64,000 nucleotides of DNA from assembly GCF_021412625.1 (NCBI RefSeq), contig NZ_JAKCFI010000007.1:496001-560000 (forward strand), read 5' to 3'. Each line of letters starts with the position of its first letter. Position 1 is the stretch's first letter. A program made the translations under genes and the position numbers. Below, in pieces: positions 42,413 through 54,110 of the stretch. The DNA is from Myxococcus stipitatus. GTDB lineage: Bacteria; Myxococcota; Myxococcia; Myxococcales; Myxococcaceae. The notes under the pieces are model-generated. The model was not told where the DNA came from, did not search any database, and worked only from the letters and a program-made list of their open reading frames with translations.

Positions 42413-44803
42413 CTACCGGGACGCGCTCTTGATGACGGGCACGCCGGGCGCCCGCCCGTAGAGGAGCTGGTAGGTGTTGTACGAGCGCAGCACCCGCTTG
42501 ATGTAGCCGCGCGTCTCGGAGATGGGGATCTCCTCCACCCACGCATCGAGCGGCAGGTCCGGCTTGTCGGCGCGCCAGCGGTTCACCGCGCCCGGCCCCG
42601 CGTTGTAGCTGCCCACCGCGAAGGGCGTGTGCCCGCCGAACCGCTTCAACAGGCCGCCCAGGTAGTGCGCGCCCAGGCGGATGTTGAGGTCCGGCTGGAG
42701 GAGCTGGTCGACACTGAAGCGCTTGAGCTTCAGCTCGCGCGCCACGTTCTTCGCCGTGGACGGCATGAGCTGCGTCAGGCCCAGCGCGCCGGCCCACGAC
42801 AGCGCCTTCGGGTCGAGCGCGCTCTCCTCGCGCATCAGCGCCTGGAGGAGGTCGGCCTCCACGCCCGCGGCGGACGTGTGCTTCTCGATGAGGTCGCGGA
42901 ACGCGTTGGGATAGGCCACCTCCCACACCACGCGCGTCTCCTTGGTGATGCGGCCGCTCAAGTCCTTGCGCAGCGCCAGCCGCGCCACCGCGTGCGCGGC
43001 GCGCTCGTCCCCGGCCTCGTGCAGCACGAGCACCAGCAGCCGGAGGGCCTCCGCCGGCTGGTTCGCGCGGTTCACCGCGAGCAGCTCGGACGACACCGCC
43101 TCCGGGAAGCCCAGGCGCAACAGCTCCACGCCCGCGCGGAAGTGCGGGTCCTCGCCCATGGGGCCGGCGAACAACGGCCAGGGGCTCGCGGCCTCCGGCA
43201 CCGCGAAGATGTCCGGGGAGATCCGCTCCAGCCGCGCCGGGTCCACCGTCCCCAGCTGCGAGCGCGCCATCAAGCCGTAGTACGTCGCGGGGTGCTCCGT
43301 CGCGAGCTTCTCGAACAGCTCCGCGGCCCCCTGGATGTTGCCCCGGTCCTGCATCGTCCGGGCACGCCAGTACCGCGCGCGCTCCACGTCATAGCTCTCG
43401 TCCGCGCGGGCGAACTGGGCCTCGATGCGGTCCAGGAAGCCCTGCCCCGCGTCCTCGGCGCCCGAGGTGCGGGCGATCCAGAACGCCTTGAAGAGCGCCT
43501 CGCCCAGGAAGTCTCCCTGGGGATACAGCCGGGCCAGTTCGTCCAGCCGCGCCATCGCCTCCTTCGGGCGGTTCGTCTTCACGTACAGGTCGGCCGCGTA
43601 GAAGAGCGCGTCGTCCGCGAAGCTGTGGTCCGGGAACTCACGCGCCAGCCGCTCGTACGTGTCCGTCCCGCGCGCCGAGTCGACGATGGACCGCGACGAG
43701 CCCAGCACGTACAGCGCCCGCGCGAGCAGGTCGCGGTCCGTGCAGTGCGCCACGACCTCCGACAGGACCTGGATGGCGCGCGTGTGCTGGCGCTCCTTGC
43801 GCATGCCCTTGCCGTAGGCGAAGTGCGCGCGGCACGCGAGCGCGTCCGGCAGCTTCAACTGGCCCAGCAACGGCTCCAGCTGCGTCAGGCCTTGCTTGTT
43901 GCGGTGCAGCTCCACCAGCTGCTCGCCGCGCGCGACCTTCGCCTCCAGCGGAGGCGCCTGCCCCTTGAGGCGCTTCTCGGCCTGCTTCGCCAGCGGCGAC
44001 AGCGGATGGGCGCCCCACAGGCGCCACAGCGCGGCGCGCTCGGAGGTCCGGTCCTTCTTCTCCGCGGCGATGTCCGCGATGGCCATGAGCGCCTCGGCGC
44101 CCACGTTGCGGCCCCAGCTGGGCGCGGCGCGCGAGGTGAGCGGCTCCAGCGCGGCCATGGCCCCGGCCGCGTCCTTCTTCTTGCGCAGCACCCGCGACAG
44201 CGCCAGCCGCGCGTCGACATAGAGCCGCGACTCCGGAGACACCTGCTCCAAGAGCGCCGCCGCCTCGTCGAAGCGGCGCAGGCCCTCCAGCGCGAGGCCC
44301 GCGTGCGTCAGGCACCGGTCCTTCAACGCGGGGTAGTCCGGGGCCAGCGCGGACATCTCCTTCGCCGCGGACTCCTCGTCCCCGGCGCGCAGCGCGGACA
44401 GCGCGCGCAGGTAGCGCACCGGCGGCGTCTCGCCCTCGCCCTTCAGCAGCTCACGCGCCCGCGTGTACTGCCCCTTGTCGAAGGCCTCCCGGGCCTCCTT
44501 CTTCTTCCCCTCCGCGAAGTATTGCGACAGGTCCTCGCGCGCGTAGCGGCGGCCCCGGTGGACGACGGGCGCGGGGGGCGCGGCGTTGGGGAACGCGGGG
44601 TTGAGGACCTCGACGTAGCCGGGCGGGAGCGGCGCCTTCTCCGCGTCCGGCGGCGGCGACAGCTGGGCCTCCGGAGGGGCGTTCTCCGTGTGCTGCGTGG
44701 GGGCTTCGGAGGCCTCCGCCTCCGGAACGTCGGGCGCGGGGGCCTGGGCGGACAGCAACACCGCGGAGGCGACGACTGCGAGCTTGGACAGGAAGGGCTT
44801 CAT
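42413..44803 (-). CDS. Slt70-like lytic transglycosylase with TPR superhelix
   Basis: A 796-residue periplasmic enzyme. It has a signal peptide (MKPFLSKLAVVASAVLLSAQA) and a Pro-rich linker, then a long helical solenoid of TPR-like units (about 90-600, e.g. DKGQYTRARELLKGEGE). A C-terminal SLT domain (about 640-770) carries the catalytic Glu in QALMREESALDPKALS, followed by AGALGLTQLMPSTA and VGSYNAGPGAVNRW. This layout matches Slt70. It is the third murein transglycosylase in the window. Confidence 0.94.
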   Translation of the reverse strand: MKPFLSKLAVVASAVLLSAQAPAPDVPEAEASEAPTQHTENAPPEAQLSPPPDAEKAPLPPGYVEVLNPAFPNAAPPAPVVHRGRRYAREDLSQYFAEGKKKEAREAFDKGQYTRARELLKGEGETPPVRYLRALSALRAGDEESAAKEMSALAPDYPALKDRCLTHAGLALEGLRRFDEAAALLEQVSPESRLYVDARLALSRVLRKKKDAAGAMAALEPLTSRAAPSWGRNVGAEALMAIADIAAEKKDRTSERAALWRLWGAHPLSPLAKQAEKRLKGQAPPLEAKVARGEQLVELHRNKQGLTQLEPLLGQLKLPDALACRAHFAYGKGMRKERQHTRAIQVLSEVVAHCTDRDLLARALYVLGSSRSIVDSARGTDTYERLAREFPDHSFADDALFYAADLYVKTNRPKEAMARLDELARLYPQGDFLGEALFKAFWIARTSGAEDAGQGFLDRIEAQFARADESYDVERARYWRARTMQDRGNIQGAAELFEKLATEHPATYYGLMARSQLGTVDPARLERISPDIFAVPEAASPWPLFAGPMGEDPHFRAGVELLRLGFPEAVSSELLAVNRANQPAEALRLLVLVLHEAGDERAAHAVARLALRKDLSGRITKETRVVWEVAYPNAFRDLIEKHTSAAGVEADLLQALMREESALDPKALSWAGALGLTQLMPSTAKNVARELKLKRFSVDQLLQPDLNIRLGAHYLGGLLKRFGGHTPFAVGSYNAGPGAVNRWRADKPDLPLDAWVEEIPISETRGYIKRVLRSYNTYQLLYGRAPGVPVIKSASR

Positions 44804-44910
44804 ACGCGGGGCTGGGGAAGCAGGGAGGTGTGCGCGGGCTCGCCCCAGGACAACCGGCACGACATGGAAAATTTCCGGAGCTGGACACAGGTTAGACTGT
44901 CCGCCCGCCC

Positions 44911-47151
44911 ATGGATATCCGGACACAGAGCGCCCTGCTGGCATCCATCATCGGCCTCGCCCTGGGCGTGTCCATGCTGCTCAGGCCCGGGCGGCCCAAG
45001 GTCCTCACCCTGTACTCCGTGTTCGCCCTGACGGTGGCCGGGTACTACCTCTCGTTCTTCTTCCACAGCATCTTCCCCGCCGCGTCCTACCCCTGGACGT
45101 CGCGAATCACCCTCGGCATCACCGTCCTCGCCGCCTCCCTCGTCCCGGGCGCGGCCGTGGGTTTCTTCCTCGAGTTCCTGGGTGTCAGCAAGGGAACACA
45201 CCTGGTCGGCCGCAGGCTCGCCGTCCTGTCGGTCGTCCTGGGCCTGGCCGTGGCCGTCACCCCGCTCGGCGACAAGGTCTGGGGCCGGGTGGCCATGGGC
45301 GTCTGGGTGCTCGGCTCCCTGCTCGCCTCCGTTTCGTTGCTGCTCCACCGGGTCCGCAGCAACGAGTCGCGCATCGAGCAGCTGCGGCTGATGTACCTGG
45401 CCATTGGCGCGGGGGCGGCCATCTTCTTCTCCGCCCTGGACTTCCTGGGGCGCTACGCCATCCCCGTCCCCACGCTGGGGCCCGTCTTCACGACGCTGTA
45501 CCTGTTCTTCCTCGCGCAGACGCTGCTGCGGCTGCGGCTGATGGACCTGCACGAGCTCCTGGGGAAGATCGCCTCGCAGACGGTGCTGGCCGTCATCCTC
45601 GCGGCCGTCTTCACGGTGCTGACGGCGTGGGTGGACGAGGACACGGGGCTGTTCGTCTTCAACACGGTGGTGGCGGCCTTCGTCATCCTCATCCTGTTGG
45701 ATCCGCTGCGCGCGAAGGTGGAGGAGATGGTGGTGCGCATCTTCTTCCGCGAGCGCTTCGCGCTGCTGGACGCGCTCGGGACGCTGCGCGCGCGCATGGC
45801 GAACGTCATCGAGATCTCCGAGCTGGCGCGGCTGGTGCTGGACACGCTCCACGAGACGGGCCGCGTGACGCACTCCTCCGTGTACCTGCTGGCGGAGGAC
45901 CGGCCCGGCTACCGGCTGCTGGACTCGCGAGGGCCCTTGCCGGTGGCGTTCCTGGACACGGCCGCCGCGCGCGGCCTGCTGTTCGCGGTGGCCAGCGGGC
46001 AGAAGGCGGTGCTGCTGGAGAACGTGGAGCGCCGTGGCGCCACGCTGCGGCTCCAGTCGGTGGAGGGGCGGCGCTATCGCGACGAGCTCAAGCGCCTGAA
46101 CGACACGCGCGCGGCGCTGGTGCAGATGAAGGCGGGCATCAGCGTCCCCATGGTGGGCAACGATCGCGTCATCGGCTTCCTCAACCTGTGGGACGAGCGG
46201 GTGCCGGAGGCGTACGCGTCCGACGAGATCGCGCTCATCCTGGAGGTGGCGGAGAAGCTGGCCACGGTGCTGGAGAACTCGAAGCTGTACGAGAAGATCC
46301 GCGAGCGCGACCGCCTGGCGGCGCTGGGTGAGATGGCGGCGGGCCTGGCGCACGAAATCCGCAACCCGCTGGGCGCCATCAAGGGCGCCGCGCAGTGCCT
46401 GGACCCCATGCGGCTGCCGGGCGAGGACGGCGAGTTCCTGGAGGTCATCGTCGAGGAGGTCAACCGCCTCAACGGCGTGGTGACGGCGTTCCTCGACTAT
46501 GCGCGGCCCATGAAGCAGAGCTTCGGCCCCACGGACCTCAACGAGGTCGTGACGCGGACGATGCGCCTCATCCAGAACGACGTCCCGGCCCACGTCGCGC
46601 TGGCGGTGGAGCTGGACCTGCAGCTGCCCCGGGTGGACGGCGACGCGGAGCAGCTCAAGCAGGTGCTCATCAACCTGGTGCAGAACGCGGTGCAGGCGCT
46701 CGACACGCGCGAGGGGCGCATCACCGTGCGCACGGAGCGACCGGAGCGCTTCGGCGAGTTCCGCAACGCGGGCGGCGAGCTGCTGGAGGTGCGCATCTCC
46801 GACACCGGCCCGGGCATCCCGCTGGACCAACAGACCCACATCTTCGTGCCCTTCTTCACCACGAAGCAGAAGGGCACGGGGCTGGGCCTCGCCATCTGCC
46901 AGCGCATCGTGAAGAACCACGGCGGCAGCATCTCCGTGCAGAGCAAGGTCAACGAGGGCACGACGTTCATCATCCGCCTGCCCGCCCTCCCCGCGGAGAA
47001 GCCCGCGGAGGGGCTGCCCGCTGAAGGCACGCCGCCCCCCGCGACGCGCATCTCCCAGTCCCTCCCGGTGCCCGAGGAGCTGCGCGAGCCCCCCAAGCCC
47101 CCCACCCCAGAGCCCCGCGCCAAGCGCGAGCGGCGACGCAAGGCGAGCTGA
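44911..47151 (+). CDS. Membrane sensor histidine kinase
   Basis: A 746-residue kinase. Residues 1-210 contain about seven membrane helices (7TM-type sensor region). A GAF-like domain (about 305-465) follows, then HisKA with H481 in GEMAAGLAHEIRNPLGAIKG. The HATPase_c core has NLVQNAVQALDTREG (N box), ISDTGPGIPL (G1), FVPFFTTKQKGTGLGLAI (F/G2) and a Pro/Arg-rich tail. No response regulator gene is adjacent, so this is an orphan kinase. Its start is ATG 44911, divergent from the Slt-like gene. Confidence 0.93.
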   Translation: MDIRTQSALLASIIGLALGVSMLLRPGRPKVLTLYSVFALTVAGYYLSFFFHSIFPAASYPWTSRITLGITVLAASLVPGAAVGFFLEFLGVSKGTHLVGRRLAVLSVVLGLAVAVTPLGDKVWGRVAMGVWVLGSLLASVSLLLHRVRSNESRIEQLRLMYLAIGAGAAIFFSALDFLGRYAIPVPTLGPVFTTLYLFFLAQTLLRLRLMDLHELLGKIASQTVLAVILAAVFTVLTAWVDEDTGLFVFNTVVAAFVILILLDPLRAKVEEMVVRIFFRERFALLDALGTLRARMANVIEISELARLVLDTLHETGRVTHSSVYLLAEDRPGYRLLDSRGPLPVAFLDTAAARGLLFAVASGQKAVLLENVERRGATLRLQSVEGRRYRDELKRLNDTRAALVQMKAGISVPMVGNDRVIGFLNLWDERVPEAYASDEIALILEVAEKLATVLENSKLYEKIRERDRLAALGEMAAGLAHEIRNPLGAIKGAAQCLDPMRLPGEDGEFLEVIVEEVNRLNGVVTAFLDYARPMKQSFGPTDLNEVVTRTMRLIQNDVPAHVALAVELDLQLPRVDGDAEQLKQVLINLVQNAVQALDTREGRITVRTERPERFGEFRNAGGELLEVRISDTGPGIPLDQQTHIFVPFFTTKQKGTGLGLAICQRIVKNHGGSISVQSKVNEGTTFIIRLPALPAEKPAEGLPAEGTPPPATRISQSLPVPEELREPPKPPTPEPRAKRERRRKAS

Positions 47152-47176
47152 AGCCCCCGCGTCGCGCGACGACGGC

Positions 47177-48007
47177 CTACTCCCGCGCGGTCGGCTGCTC
47201 CTCCGGCTTGGACTCCTCGGCCTTGATGCCGAAGAGCTTGCGCAGCCGCGTCTCGGTGTCGTCCTCGGGCCGGATGCCAGCCTGCTCCTGGATGGCCTCG
47301 AGCTTCTTCTTCTGCCGCTCCTCCTGGATGCCGGCCACGGCCTGGTGGTCGGGGAGGTTGGGACCGAGCTCACGCACGACGGCGGCGCGGATGCGCGCCG
47401 CGGCCTGCTCCACCACCTGCGCGTTCTGGAAGACCGACCCCTGCGCCTCCGGCTTCGAGGCGCCCGTGCCGTACGCGGACCACACGTCGCTGCGCAGGGT
47501 GAAGGCCTTCATCGAGACGAGCTTGCCGCCACTCGTCCCCACCGCGTCCTCCAGGAGGACGTGGGGCATGATCCACACGTCGGGAGCGATGCCCTTGGAG
47601 CGGGCGGCGGCGATGAGGTCCTCGTCCGACGCCCCGAGCCGCGTCGCGCTTGCGGGCAGCCCCCTCACGGGGACGACGCGCAACAAGGGGTCGTTGGAGA
47701 GCGCGCGCAGCAGCATCTCGTCGAGCTGCTTCCGGTCGACGGACTTCCCGAGCGCGTCGGCGATGGTCGCCTCGAACACGGCGACCTCGATGGGCGCATC
47801 GGCCGAGCGACGGGGCGCGGCGGCGACGGCCTTGGCGTAGGCCTCCTCATCCGCCGCCTCCGCGTCGATACGCGCCTGCTCCTTGGGGTCGGAGCTGCGA
47901 ACGACCGTCTTGCCGTCCAGGCCCCTCGACGTCGTGGTGAAGGTACCGCCTGCACATCCAACAAGGGACAACGCGACGACGTTCACGACGAGCGCGCGCG
48001 GGAACAT
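47177..48007 (-). CDS. Lipoprotein of unknown function
   Basis: A 276-residue lipoprotein (MFPRALVVNVVALSLVGCAG, lipobox LVGC). The mature part shows an alpha/beta pattern (PIEVAVFEATIADALGKSVD, DPLLRVVPVRGLP, DVWIMPHVLLEDA) and a charged helical C-terminus (about 225-276). The pattern of acidic-aliphatic strands resembles outer-membrane-assembly or lipoprotein families with a GNA1162/CsgG-like fold, but no match is certain. The ggagaagcc site supports the ATG at 48007. Confidence 0.75.
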   Translation of the reverse strand: MFPRALVVNVVALSLVGCAGGTFTTTSRGLDGKTVVRSSDPKEQARIDAEAADEEAYAKAVAAAPRRSADAPIEVAVFEATIADALGKSVDRKQLDEMLLRALSNDPLLRVVPVRGLPASATRLGASDEDLIAAARSKGIAPDVWIMPHVLLEDAVGTSGGKLVSMKAFTLRSDVWSAYGTGASKPEAQGSVFQNAQVVEQAAARIRAAVVRELGPNLPDHQAVAGIQEERQKKKLEAIQEQAGIRPEDDTETRLRKLFGIKAEESKPEEQPTARE

Positions 48008-48187
48008 GGCTTCTCCGATGAAGGGGTTGGGGGTGTGAGTCGCGGACGACCGAAGTCGTCCGGCTCGCTGAGGACGGGGGGCCCCGGAGAAAATTCACGC
48101 CACGCCCCATTCCCCGGCGGGCGCCGCCACGCGAGGAGTCGATGGCGCCCCGCGTCGTCGCGTGTGCCTGCGCTAGACTGATGGGTC

Positions 48188-48868
48188 ATGAGCGCGTGCC
48201 CCTTCTGTCAGCAGACGATGCGCCCGACCTTCATCGGAGGGTTGCCGCGCGAGGAGTGCGAGGCCTGTGGTGCGATCTGGTTCGAGGGCGACGCCCTGGC
48301 GAAGGTGATGGGAGGCTCCGTCTCCGACGCGCTGGTGCGGCGGGCCCGAGGCAGGCCCGGCGTCTGCAAGGGCTGCTCCGTGTCGCTCCAGTACGTCCCC
48401 TCCTGCCCGGAATGTGGGGCCACCGCGCCCACGTGTCCGCGCTGCGGCAAGGCCCCCCTTCCCGTCGTCGTGGCCCTGGGCGTCACGGTGGAGGCGTGCC
48501 CGGACTGCGCGGGGGTGGCGTTGGATCCAGGCGAGCTGCGGGAGCTCCAACGCGCGGCGGCGAAGTACCGCCACGAACCGCTCGACCCTCGGCCCAGGCT
48601 CGCCGAGGTGGAGACGTGGGCGTGCGCCATGTGCCGCCGCAAGCTCGAGCCCCGTTATGGCTTCGTCTGGGAGGAACGGCTCTACTGTGGAAGCTGCGCG
48701 CCGTCGGGCGCCGCGCCGTACACCGGGGAGCTGACGCGGGCCATGCCCAGCGAGGAGTCGTCGTTCACGTCGGACTCGGGTGTCTCGGGAGCCCTGGCGG
48801 TGGGCGCCGCGGGAGACGCCACTGGCTCCGCGCTCACGTGGCTGTTCTCCCGCATGTTCCGGCGGTAG
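48188..48868 (+). CDS. zf-TFIIB-type zinc-ribbon protein
   Basis: A 226-residue protein that opens with a zf-TFIIB ribbon: CPFCQQTM then ECEACGAIWFEGDAL. A second knuckle set follows (CKGC, CPECGAT, CPRCGKAP) and a second zf-TFIIB-like copy (EACPDCAGVALDPGEL). CAMCRRKL and LYCGSCAPS form a fourth site. The C-terminus is Gly/Ala/Ser-rich. It is probably a nucleic-acid- or protein-binding scaffold; the family gives no direct function. Confidence 0.85.
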   Translation: MSACPFCQQTMRPTFIGGLPREECEACGAIWFEGDALAKVMGGSVSDALVRRARGRPGVCKGCSVSLQYVPSCPECGATAPTCPRCGKAPLPVVVALGVTVEACPDCAGVALDPGELRELQRAAAKYRHEPLDPRPRLAEVETWACAMCRRKLEPRYGFVWEERLYCGSCAPSGAAPYTGELTRAMPSEESSFTSDSGVSGALAVGAAGDATGSALTWLFSRMFRR

Positions 48869-48880
48869 CGCAGGCGCGCC

Positions 48881-50851
<1,971 letters not shown>

Positions 50852-50974
50852 GGCGGCCGGGGATGTAACAGCCTCGGGGCCCACGGGGAACGCCCGAGAT
50901 GACCGCCCGGCCACCGGGGGGCCCAGAGGCCCCTTTCCGGACCCGCCCCGTGCCTGCCTATACTCCGGCCCCAC

Positions 50975-52681
50975 ATGGCTGCTCCTTGTCCCCATTGCGG
51001 AAGCACCGACGGCGTCGACCACCTCTGCTCAGGCCAGAGCCTCCAGCTCATCGGCCAGGTGCTCGACGGTCGCTACAAGATCGAGAGCGTGCTCGGCCAG
51101 GGCGGCATGGGCATGGTCTTCCGTGCCACCCAGACGTCCGTGCAGCGCCCCGTCGCGGTGAAGACGCTGAACCCGTCGCTCGCCGCCGCGCCCCAGTTCT
51201 TCGAGCGCTTCCGCCGCGAGGCGGAGATCGCCAGCCGCCTGCGCCACCCGAACGTCATCACCATCTTCGACTTCGGCCGCGCGCCGGATGGCACCTGCTA
51301 CTACGTGATGGAGCTCCTCCAGGGCGAAAGCCTCAAGGAGGTCGTCAAGCGCGAGGGGCCCATGTCCCTGCGCCGCGCCGTCAGCCTGCTGGAGCAGGCC
51401 ACGCAGGGCCTGGCGCACGCGCACGCGGAGGGCTGCGTCCACCGAGACCTGAAGCCGCACAACATCATGGTGCAGGACCTGGGCGGGAAGGACTTCGTCA
51501 AGGTGCTGGACTTCGGTCTGGTGAAGGCCCTCGAGGCCGAGGAGGAGGAGCAGCTCACTTCCACCGGCCAGGTGCTCGGCACGCCGCAGTACATGCCCCC
51601 GGAGCAGGCCGGCGGCGAGGCCGTGGACCAGCGCTCCGACCTGTACTCCATGGCGGGCGTGCTCTACTTCTGCCTCACCGGCAGCTCGCCATTCGGCGCC
51701 AACACCGTGCGCAAGGCCCTCACCGCGTCCCTCACGCAGCAGGTGCCCGCCGTCAACACCAAGCGCCAGGGCGCGCCGGTGCCAGCCGCGCTGGACGCCT
51801 TCTTCAAGAAGGCCCTGGCCCCGGAGAAGGACGACCGCTTCCAGTCCGCGCAGGAGTTCATCGACGCGATGCTGGACACCGTGGCGGACCTGACGCCCGA
51901 GCAGCTCGACGCCATGCCCAGCGGCGGCGCCACCTCCGGCGTCAACGAGCGCGGCAGCGGCAGCCGTCCTGGCAGTCGCGCGGGCCGGCCCGTGGGCAGC
52001 GGCAGCGGCGTGCGTCCCCGCGCGGCCACGAGCGCGGGCCGGGGCTCCACGCCCTCGAACATCGTCGTCGCGCGCAGCCAGGCGGGCGCCGCCGTCGGGG
52101 GGAGCGGTTCACAGAGTCGCGTGCGGCCACCCGCGCCCCGAGGCGCGACGCCCGCCCCGCCCCCTCCTCCGCCGCCGGAGCCCGAGCCCACGGGCATGTC
52201 CACCGGCAAGAAGGTGGCGCTGGTGGCGGTGCCGCTCGTGCTGTTGGGCATCGGCGCGGCGGTGGTGTTCGGCGGTGGCGGTAGCGGCCCCCAGCCCATC
52301 CCCCCGCGCGTGGTGGAGGTCGCCCCGGACAAGCCGGCGCAACACCCGGCGGAGCCCTCGACGACGGCCAGCACGGGCAACACGGCGCCGTCGGCGCTGG
52401 TGGTGACGTTCAACACGACGCCTCCCGGCGCGGCCATCTTCGAGGGTGACGAGCAGCTGGGCACCACGCCCATCAAGCTCGAGATGCCGCGCGACAAGTC
52501 GCACCTGCTGAGCTTCCGGCTCGCGGGCCACAAGAGCGAGGAGCGCACGCTCAACTTCAGCCGCGTCGCCGGGGATACGCAGACGGTGGACGTGACGCTG
52601 GAGCCCATCCGCGCCGCGGCGCCGCCCAAGCCCAAGGGCAAACCGGCCCCCAGCGGTCCGGAGATCAACGTCTTCGAGTAG
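50975..52681 (+). CDS. Ser/Thr protein kinase with N-terminal Cys cluster and C-terminal PEGA domain
   Basis: A 568-residue Hanks-type kinase. The first 20 residues hold a Cys cluster (CPHCGSTDGVDHLC). The kinase domain (about 33-300) has GQGGMGMVF, VAVK with Lys63, HRDLKPHN with catalytic Asp158, and DFG at Asp179. A Ser/Gly/Arg/Pro-rich linker leads to one membrane helix (about 412-428, ALVAVPLVLLGIGAAVVF) and an extracytoplasmic PEGA domain (FNTTPPGAAIFEGDEQLG). It probably links an envelope signal to phosphorylation. It ends at a strong hairpin. Confidence 0.95.
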   Translation: MAAPCPHCGSTDGVDHLCSGQSLQLIGQVLDGRYKIESVLGQGGMGMVFRATQTSVQRPVAVKTLNPSLAAAPQFFERFRREAEIASRLRHPNVITIFDFGRAPDGTCYYVMELLQGESLKEVVKREGPMSLRRAVSLLEQATQGLAHAHAEGCVHRDLKPHNIMVQDLGGKDFVKVLDFGLVKALEAEEEEQLTSTGQVLGTPQYMPPEQAGGEAVDQRSDLYSMAGVLYFCLTGSSPFGANTVRKALTASLTQQVPAVNTKRQGAPVPAALDAFFKKALAPEKDDRFQSAQEFIDAMLDTVADLTPEQLDAMPSGGATSGVNERGSGSRPGSRAGRPVGSGSGVRPRAATSAGRGSTPSNIVVARSQAGAAVGGSGSQSRVRPPAPRGATPAPPPPPPPEPEPTGMSTGKKVALVAVPLVLLGIGAAVVFGGGGSGPQPIPPRVVEVAPDKPAQHPAEPSTTASTGNTAPSALVVTFNTTPPGAAIFEGDEQLGTTPIKLEMPRDKSHLLSFRLAGHKSEERTLNFSRVAGDTQTVDVTLEPIRAAAPPKPKGKPAPSGPEINVFE

Positions 52682-52688
52682 CCCCCAG

Positions 52689-52716
52689 ACGCCGCCCCGG
52701 ACTCCGAGGGCGGCGT
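52689..52716. terminator. Bidirectional terminator hairpin
   Basis: A perfect 9-bp stem (acgccgccc 52689-52697, gggcggcgt 52708-52716) with a 10-nt loop between the convergent kinase and sirtuin genes; tcgtgtctc follows on the plus strand. Confidence 0.65.
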
Positions 52717-52723
52717 TCGTGTC

Positions 52724-53461
52724 TCAGCGCAGGTCGGCCAGCGCGGGGAGCCGTTCGCCCGACTTGCCCTGGACGAAGTGCTGGAAGCGATGGGTGTTCT
52801 CCGACGGGTCCAGGTTGACGAGCCACGTCTCGCCGCCCGCCCGGGCCACGCGGTCCACCAGCCCCGCCGCCGGGTACACCGCGCCGGACGTCCCGGCCGC
52901 CAGGAACACCAGCTTGCCGCGCTTCGCGACGGCCGCCTGGACGAAGTCCTCGATGCGCTCCAGGTCCGCCGGGTCGAGGTACTCGCCGAACCACACGATG
53001 TGGGGCCGCAGCATCTCGCCGCACTGGCCGCACAGCGGCAGAGTGCCCCTGGCGTAGACCGTCGTGTCCGAGAAGGGGGCGCGGTCGCAGCTCGTGCAGC
53101 GGCTCTTGAAGAGGTTGCCGTGCATCTCCACCACGCGCTGGCTGCCGGCGCGGCCGTGCAGGCCGTCGACGTTCTGCGTGGCGAGCAGGAAGCGGTCGCC
53201 CAGGTGGCGCTCCCAGGCGACGAGCGCGTCGTGGCCGGGGTTGGGGGCGACGCTTGCCGCCCCGGCGCGGCGCTCCGAGTAGAAGCGCCACACGAGCAGT
53301 GGATCCTTCAAGAACCCCTGGGGCGAGGCCACGTCCTCGACGGGGTGGTCTTCCCAGAGGCCGCCCATGCCCCGGAAGGTGGCGACGCCGCTCTCCGCGG
53401 AGACGCCCGCGCCGGTGAGGACGAGCAGCCAGGTTTCAGAATCGAGCGTGAGTCGCTCCAT
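52724..53461 (-). CDS. cobB: Sir2-family NAD-dependent deacylase
   Basis: A 245-residue sirtuin. It has the NAD-binding GAGVSAESGVATFRG, TQNVDGLHGRAG, catalytic His in VVEMHGNLF, and a zinc site of four Cys (SRCTSCDRA, CGQCGEM). WRFYSERR contains the Tyr-x-x-Arg pair that in class III sirtuins recognises succinyl or malonyl lysine, so desuccinylation is possible besides deacetylation. ATG 53461 has a clear aggagg site. It is monocistronic. Confidence 0.95.
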   Translation of the reverse strand: MERLTLDSETWLLVLTGAGVSAESGVATFRGMGGLWEDHPVEDVASPQGFLKDPLLVWRFYSERRAGAASVAPNPGHDALVAWERHLGDRFLLATQNVDGLHGRAGSQRVVEMHGNLFKSRCTSCDRAPFSDTTVYARGTLPLCGQCGEMLRPHIVWFGEYLDPADLERIEDFVQAAVAKRGKLVFLAAGTSGAVYPAAGLVDRVARAGGETWLVNLDPSENTHRFQHFVQGKSGERLPALADLR

Positions 53462-53572
53462 GGGAGCCTCCTGTGCGGCGGGGGAGCCGCGGTGTTAAGT
53501 GGGGACACGGTCGCCCCCCGGGCCTGACGCCAGGGGTCGGCGTCCCTGATTCCGAATCCGAGGAAACCCATC

Positions 53573-54058
53573 ATGGCTGAAGTCACGCTGGATCTGCGCG
53601 CGCTGCCGAAGGAACAGGCCTATGCCGAGCTCCACCAGCACATCCAGGCGGTGCTCACGGGGATGGACGACCCCATCGCGGGCATGGCCACCATGAGCTG
53701 CCTCCTGCACCACGCCTTCGGCCACCTGTGGACGGGCTTCTATCGCGTGGTGACGCCGGGCAAGCTCCTGCGGGTGGGGCCGTACCAGGGCACCCTCGGG
53801 TGCCTGGAGATCAAGTTCGGCCGGGGCGTGTGTGGCACCGCCGCCGAGACGGGCCAGACGCGGGTGGTGCCCGACGTGCACGCCTTCCCCGGCCACATCG
53901 CCTGCGACGCGCGCTCCGCGTCGGAGATCGTCGTCCCCGTGTTCGGCAAGAACCGCGAGCTGCTGGCCGTGCTGGACATCGACTCGGCGCACAAGGCCGC
54001 CTTCGACGAGGTAGACCGGCGCGAGCTGGAAGCGATGGTGGCCTGGTTCCAGCGGTAG
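53573..54058 (+). CDS. msrC: Free methionine-R-sulfoxide reductase (GAF type)
   Basis: A 161-residue single GAF domain matching fRMsr. The three catalytic cysteines have the family spacing: C77 (GTLGCLEI), C87 (GRGVCGTA) and C111 (GHIACDAR). VGPYQG and DVHAFPGHIACDA are diagnostic. It reduces free L-methionine-(R)-sulfoxide, using thioredoxin. ATG 53573 is preceded by gaggaaacc. It is a single gene followed by a convergent hairpin. Confidence 0.95.
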   Translation: MAEVTLDLRALPKEQAYAELHQHIQAVLTGMDDPIAGMATMSCLLHHAFGHLWTGFYRVVTPGKLLRVGPYQGTLGCLEIKFGRGVCGTAAETGQTRVVPDVHAFPGHIACDARSASEIVVPVFGKNRELLAVLDIDSAHKAAFDEVDRRELEAMVAWFQR

Positions 54059-54071
54059 CCCACCGGCGCGC

Positions 54072-54095
54072 AGGGACACGGGCCCCCGTGTCCCT
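54072..54095. terminator. Hairpin between convergent msrC and psuG
   Basis: A perfect 11-bp inverted repeat (agggacacggg 54072-54082, cccgtgtccct 54085-54095) sits between the two stops. No U-run on either side, but position and stem strength suggest bidirectional termination. Confidence 0.6.
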
Positions 54096-54110
54096 CGGGA
54101 GCCGCCCCGC

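Noticed and set aside
42410..45031. Plus-strand open frame of about 870 codons opposite the Slt-like gene
   Set aside because: Low-complexity Arg/Val/His/Leu composition and no domain; the minus-strand protein has a full SLT domain.
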